Assembly (NCBI RefSeq): GCF_048569485.1
Contig: NC_134354.1
Span: forward strand, 335,313,643 to 335,377,642
Source: Anomaloglossus baeobatrachus
Taxonomy: Eukaryota; Chordata; Amphibia; Anura; Aromobatidae
DNA length: 64,000 nt
Direction: 5' to 3'
Both the position numbers and the translations under genes were made by a program. Positions 63,944-64,000 of the stretch are shown here, one piece after another. The notes beneath the pieces are model-generated. The model was not told where the DNA came from. It saw only the letters and a list, made by a program, of their open reading frames with translations, and did no database searches. The number at the start of each line of letters is the position of its first letter. Position 1 is the stretch's first letter.

Positions 63944-64000
63944 ATGGTGAAATTCAGTAGCCGATTTAAGGTTTTGAGAAAACGCGAGGGTTCCCTCTTT

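Larger units (their letters stand above)
59852..64000 (-). mobile_element. Ngaro-type (DIRS-order) retrotransposon, 3' two thirds, continues past the window
   Basis: On the minus strand the order is RT (63943-62912), RNase H (62866-62477), tyrosine recombinase (about 62400-61813), SGNH hydrolase (61763-61035), then repeat B1 (61015-60748), spacer A2 (60747-60493), repeat B2 (60492-59852). The tyrosine recombinase in place of an integrase defines the DIRS order. Split direct repeats of the A1-ORFs-B1-A2-B2 type and an SGNH-type hydrolase are known from Ngaro elements. The gag region and the A1 repeat would lie beyond base 64000. It looks broken, with a few breaks, and is treated as a fossil. 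Confidence 0.85.

Noticed and set aside
1-64000. tRNA, rRNA, or tRNA-derived SINE genes
   Set aside because: No A/B box pair in a plausible cloverleaf and no rRNA-like stretch was recognised by eye on either strand.

Overview
The window looks like repeat-rich vertebrate nuclear DNA, most likely from a large-genome frog or toad. The case rests on the combination of elements: BED-finger hAT transposons, a full-length Penelope-like element, an Ngaro-type tyrosine-recombinase retrotransposon with an SGNH hydrolase, a chromodomain Ty3 element, a Tc1 element, Harbinger-type MITEs and a TTAA-flanked element. No host gene, tRNA, rRNA or CRISPR array could be supported. Almost every base that can be explained is a transposable element, a fossil of one, or a tandem array carried by one. 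Species and family names below rest on motif recognition only; no search was run.

Layout. 1-6388: the 3' part of an old LTR retroelement with its LTR at 5478-6388, split by a TTAA-flanked piggyBac-like non-autonomous element (994-4724) that is full of tandem repeats. 6504-8333: a 41-bp minisatellite. 8334-10724: unclassified interspersed-repeat DNA. 10902-18606: a Tc1/mariner element (transposase on the minus strand) split by a full-length Penelope-like element (11838-17640) with two long direct repeats, a hammerhead-ribozyme-like motif in each, an ORF1 and an intact-looking RT/GIY-YIG ORF2. A 291-bp piece of the Tc1 is present on both sides of it. 18607-21927: remnants of further Penelope-like elements and unclassified repeats.

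21936-39781: a 17.8-kb hAT transposon (called hAT-A here) with terminal inverted repeats and a perfect 8-bp target duplication. It holds about 38 copies of a 138-bp repeat, a BED-finger transposase with one apparent frameshift, and about 30 copies of a 234-bp repeat. The 234-bp monomer is homologous to the last codons of the transposase gene plus its 3' flank. 40416-55583: a second hAT (hAT-B, 15.2 kb), also with TIRs and a perfect 8-bp duplication. It has its own 5' array (184 bp) and 3' array (118 bp). Its whole transposase block appears inverted relative to its ends. It was later hit by a solo LTR (45521-46730), by a MITE-like element (41581-43128) and by a chromodomain Ty3 retrotransposon (48620-54491) whose coding region looks whole.

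55592-59851: Harbinger-type MITEs, nested inverted repeats and a probable old LTR leader. 59852-64000: the 3' two thirds of an Ngaro-type retrotransposon on the minus strand (RT, RNase H, tyrosine recombinase, SGNH hydrolase, split direct repeats), leaving the window on the right. One of its repeats carries a Harbinger MITE, and the other repeat serves as the empty site.

The most interesting theme is the hAT pair. Two related autonomous-type hAT transposons each carry a large tandem array on both sides of the transposase. In hAT-A the 3' array has been built from the transposase gene's own tail.
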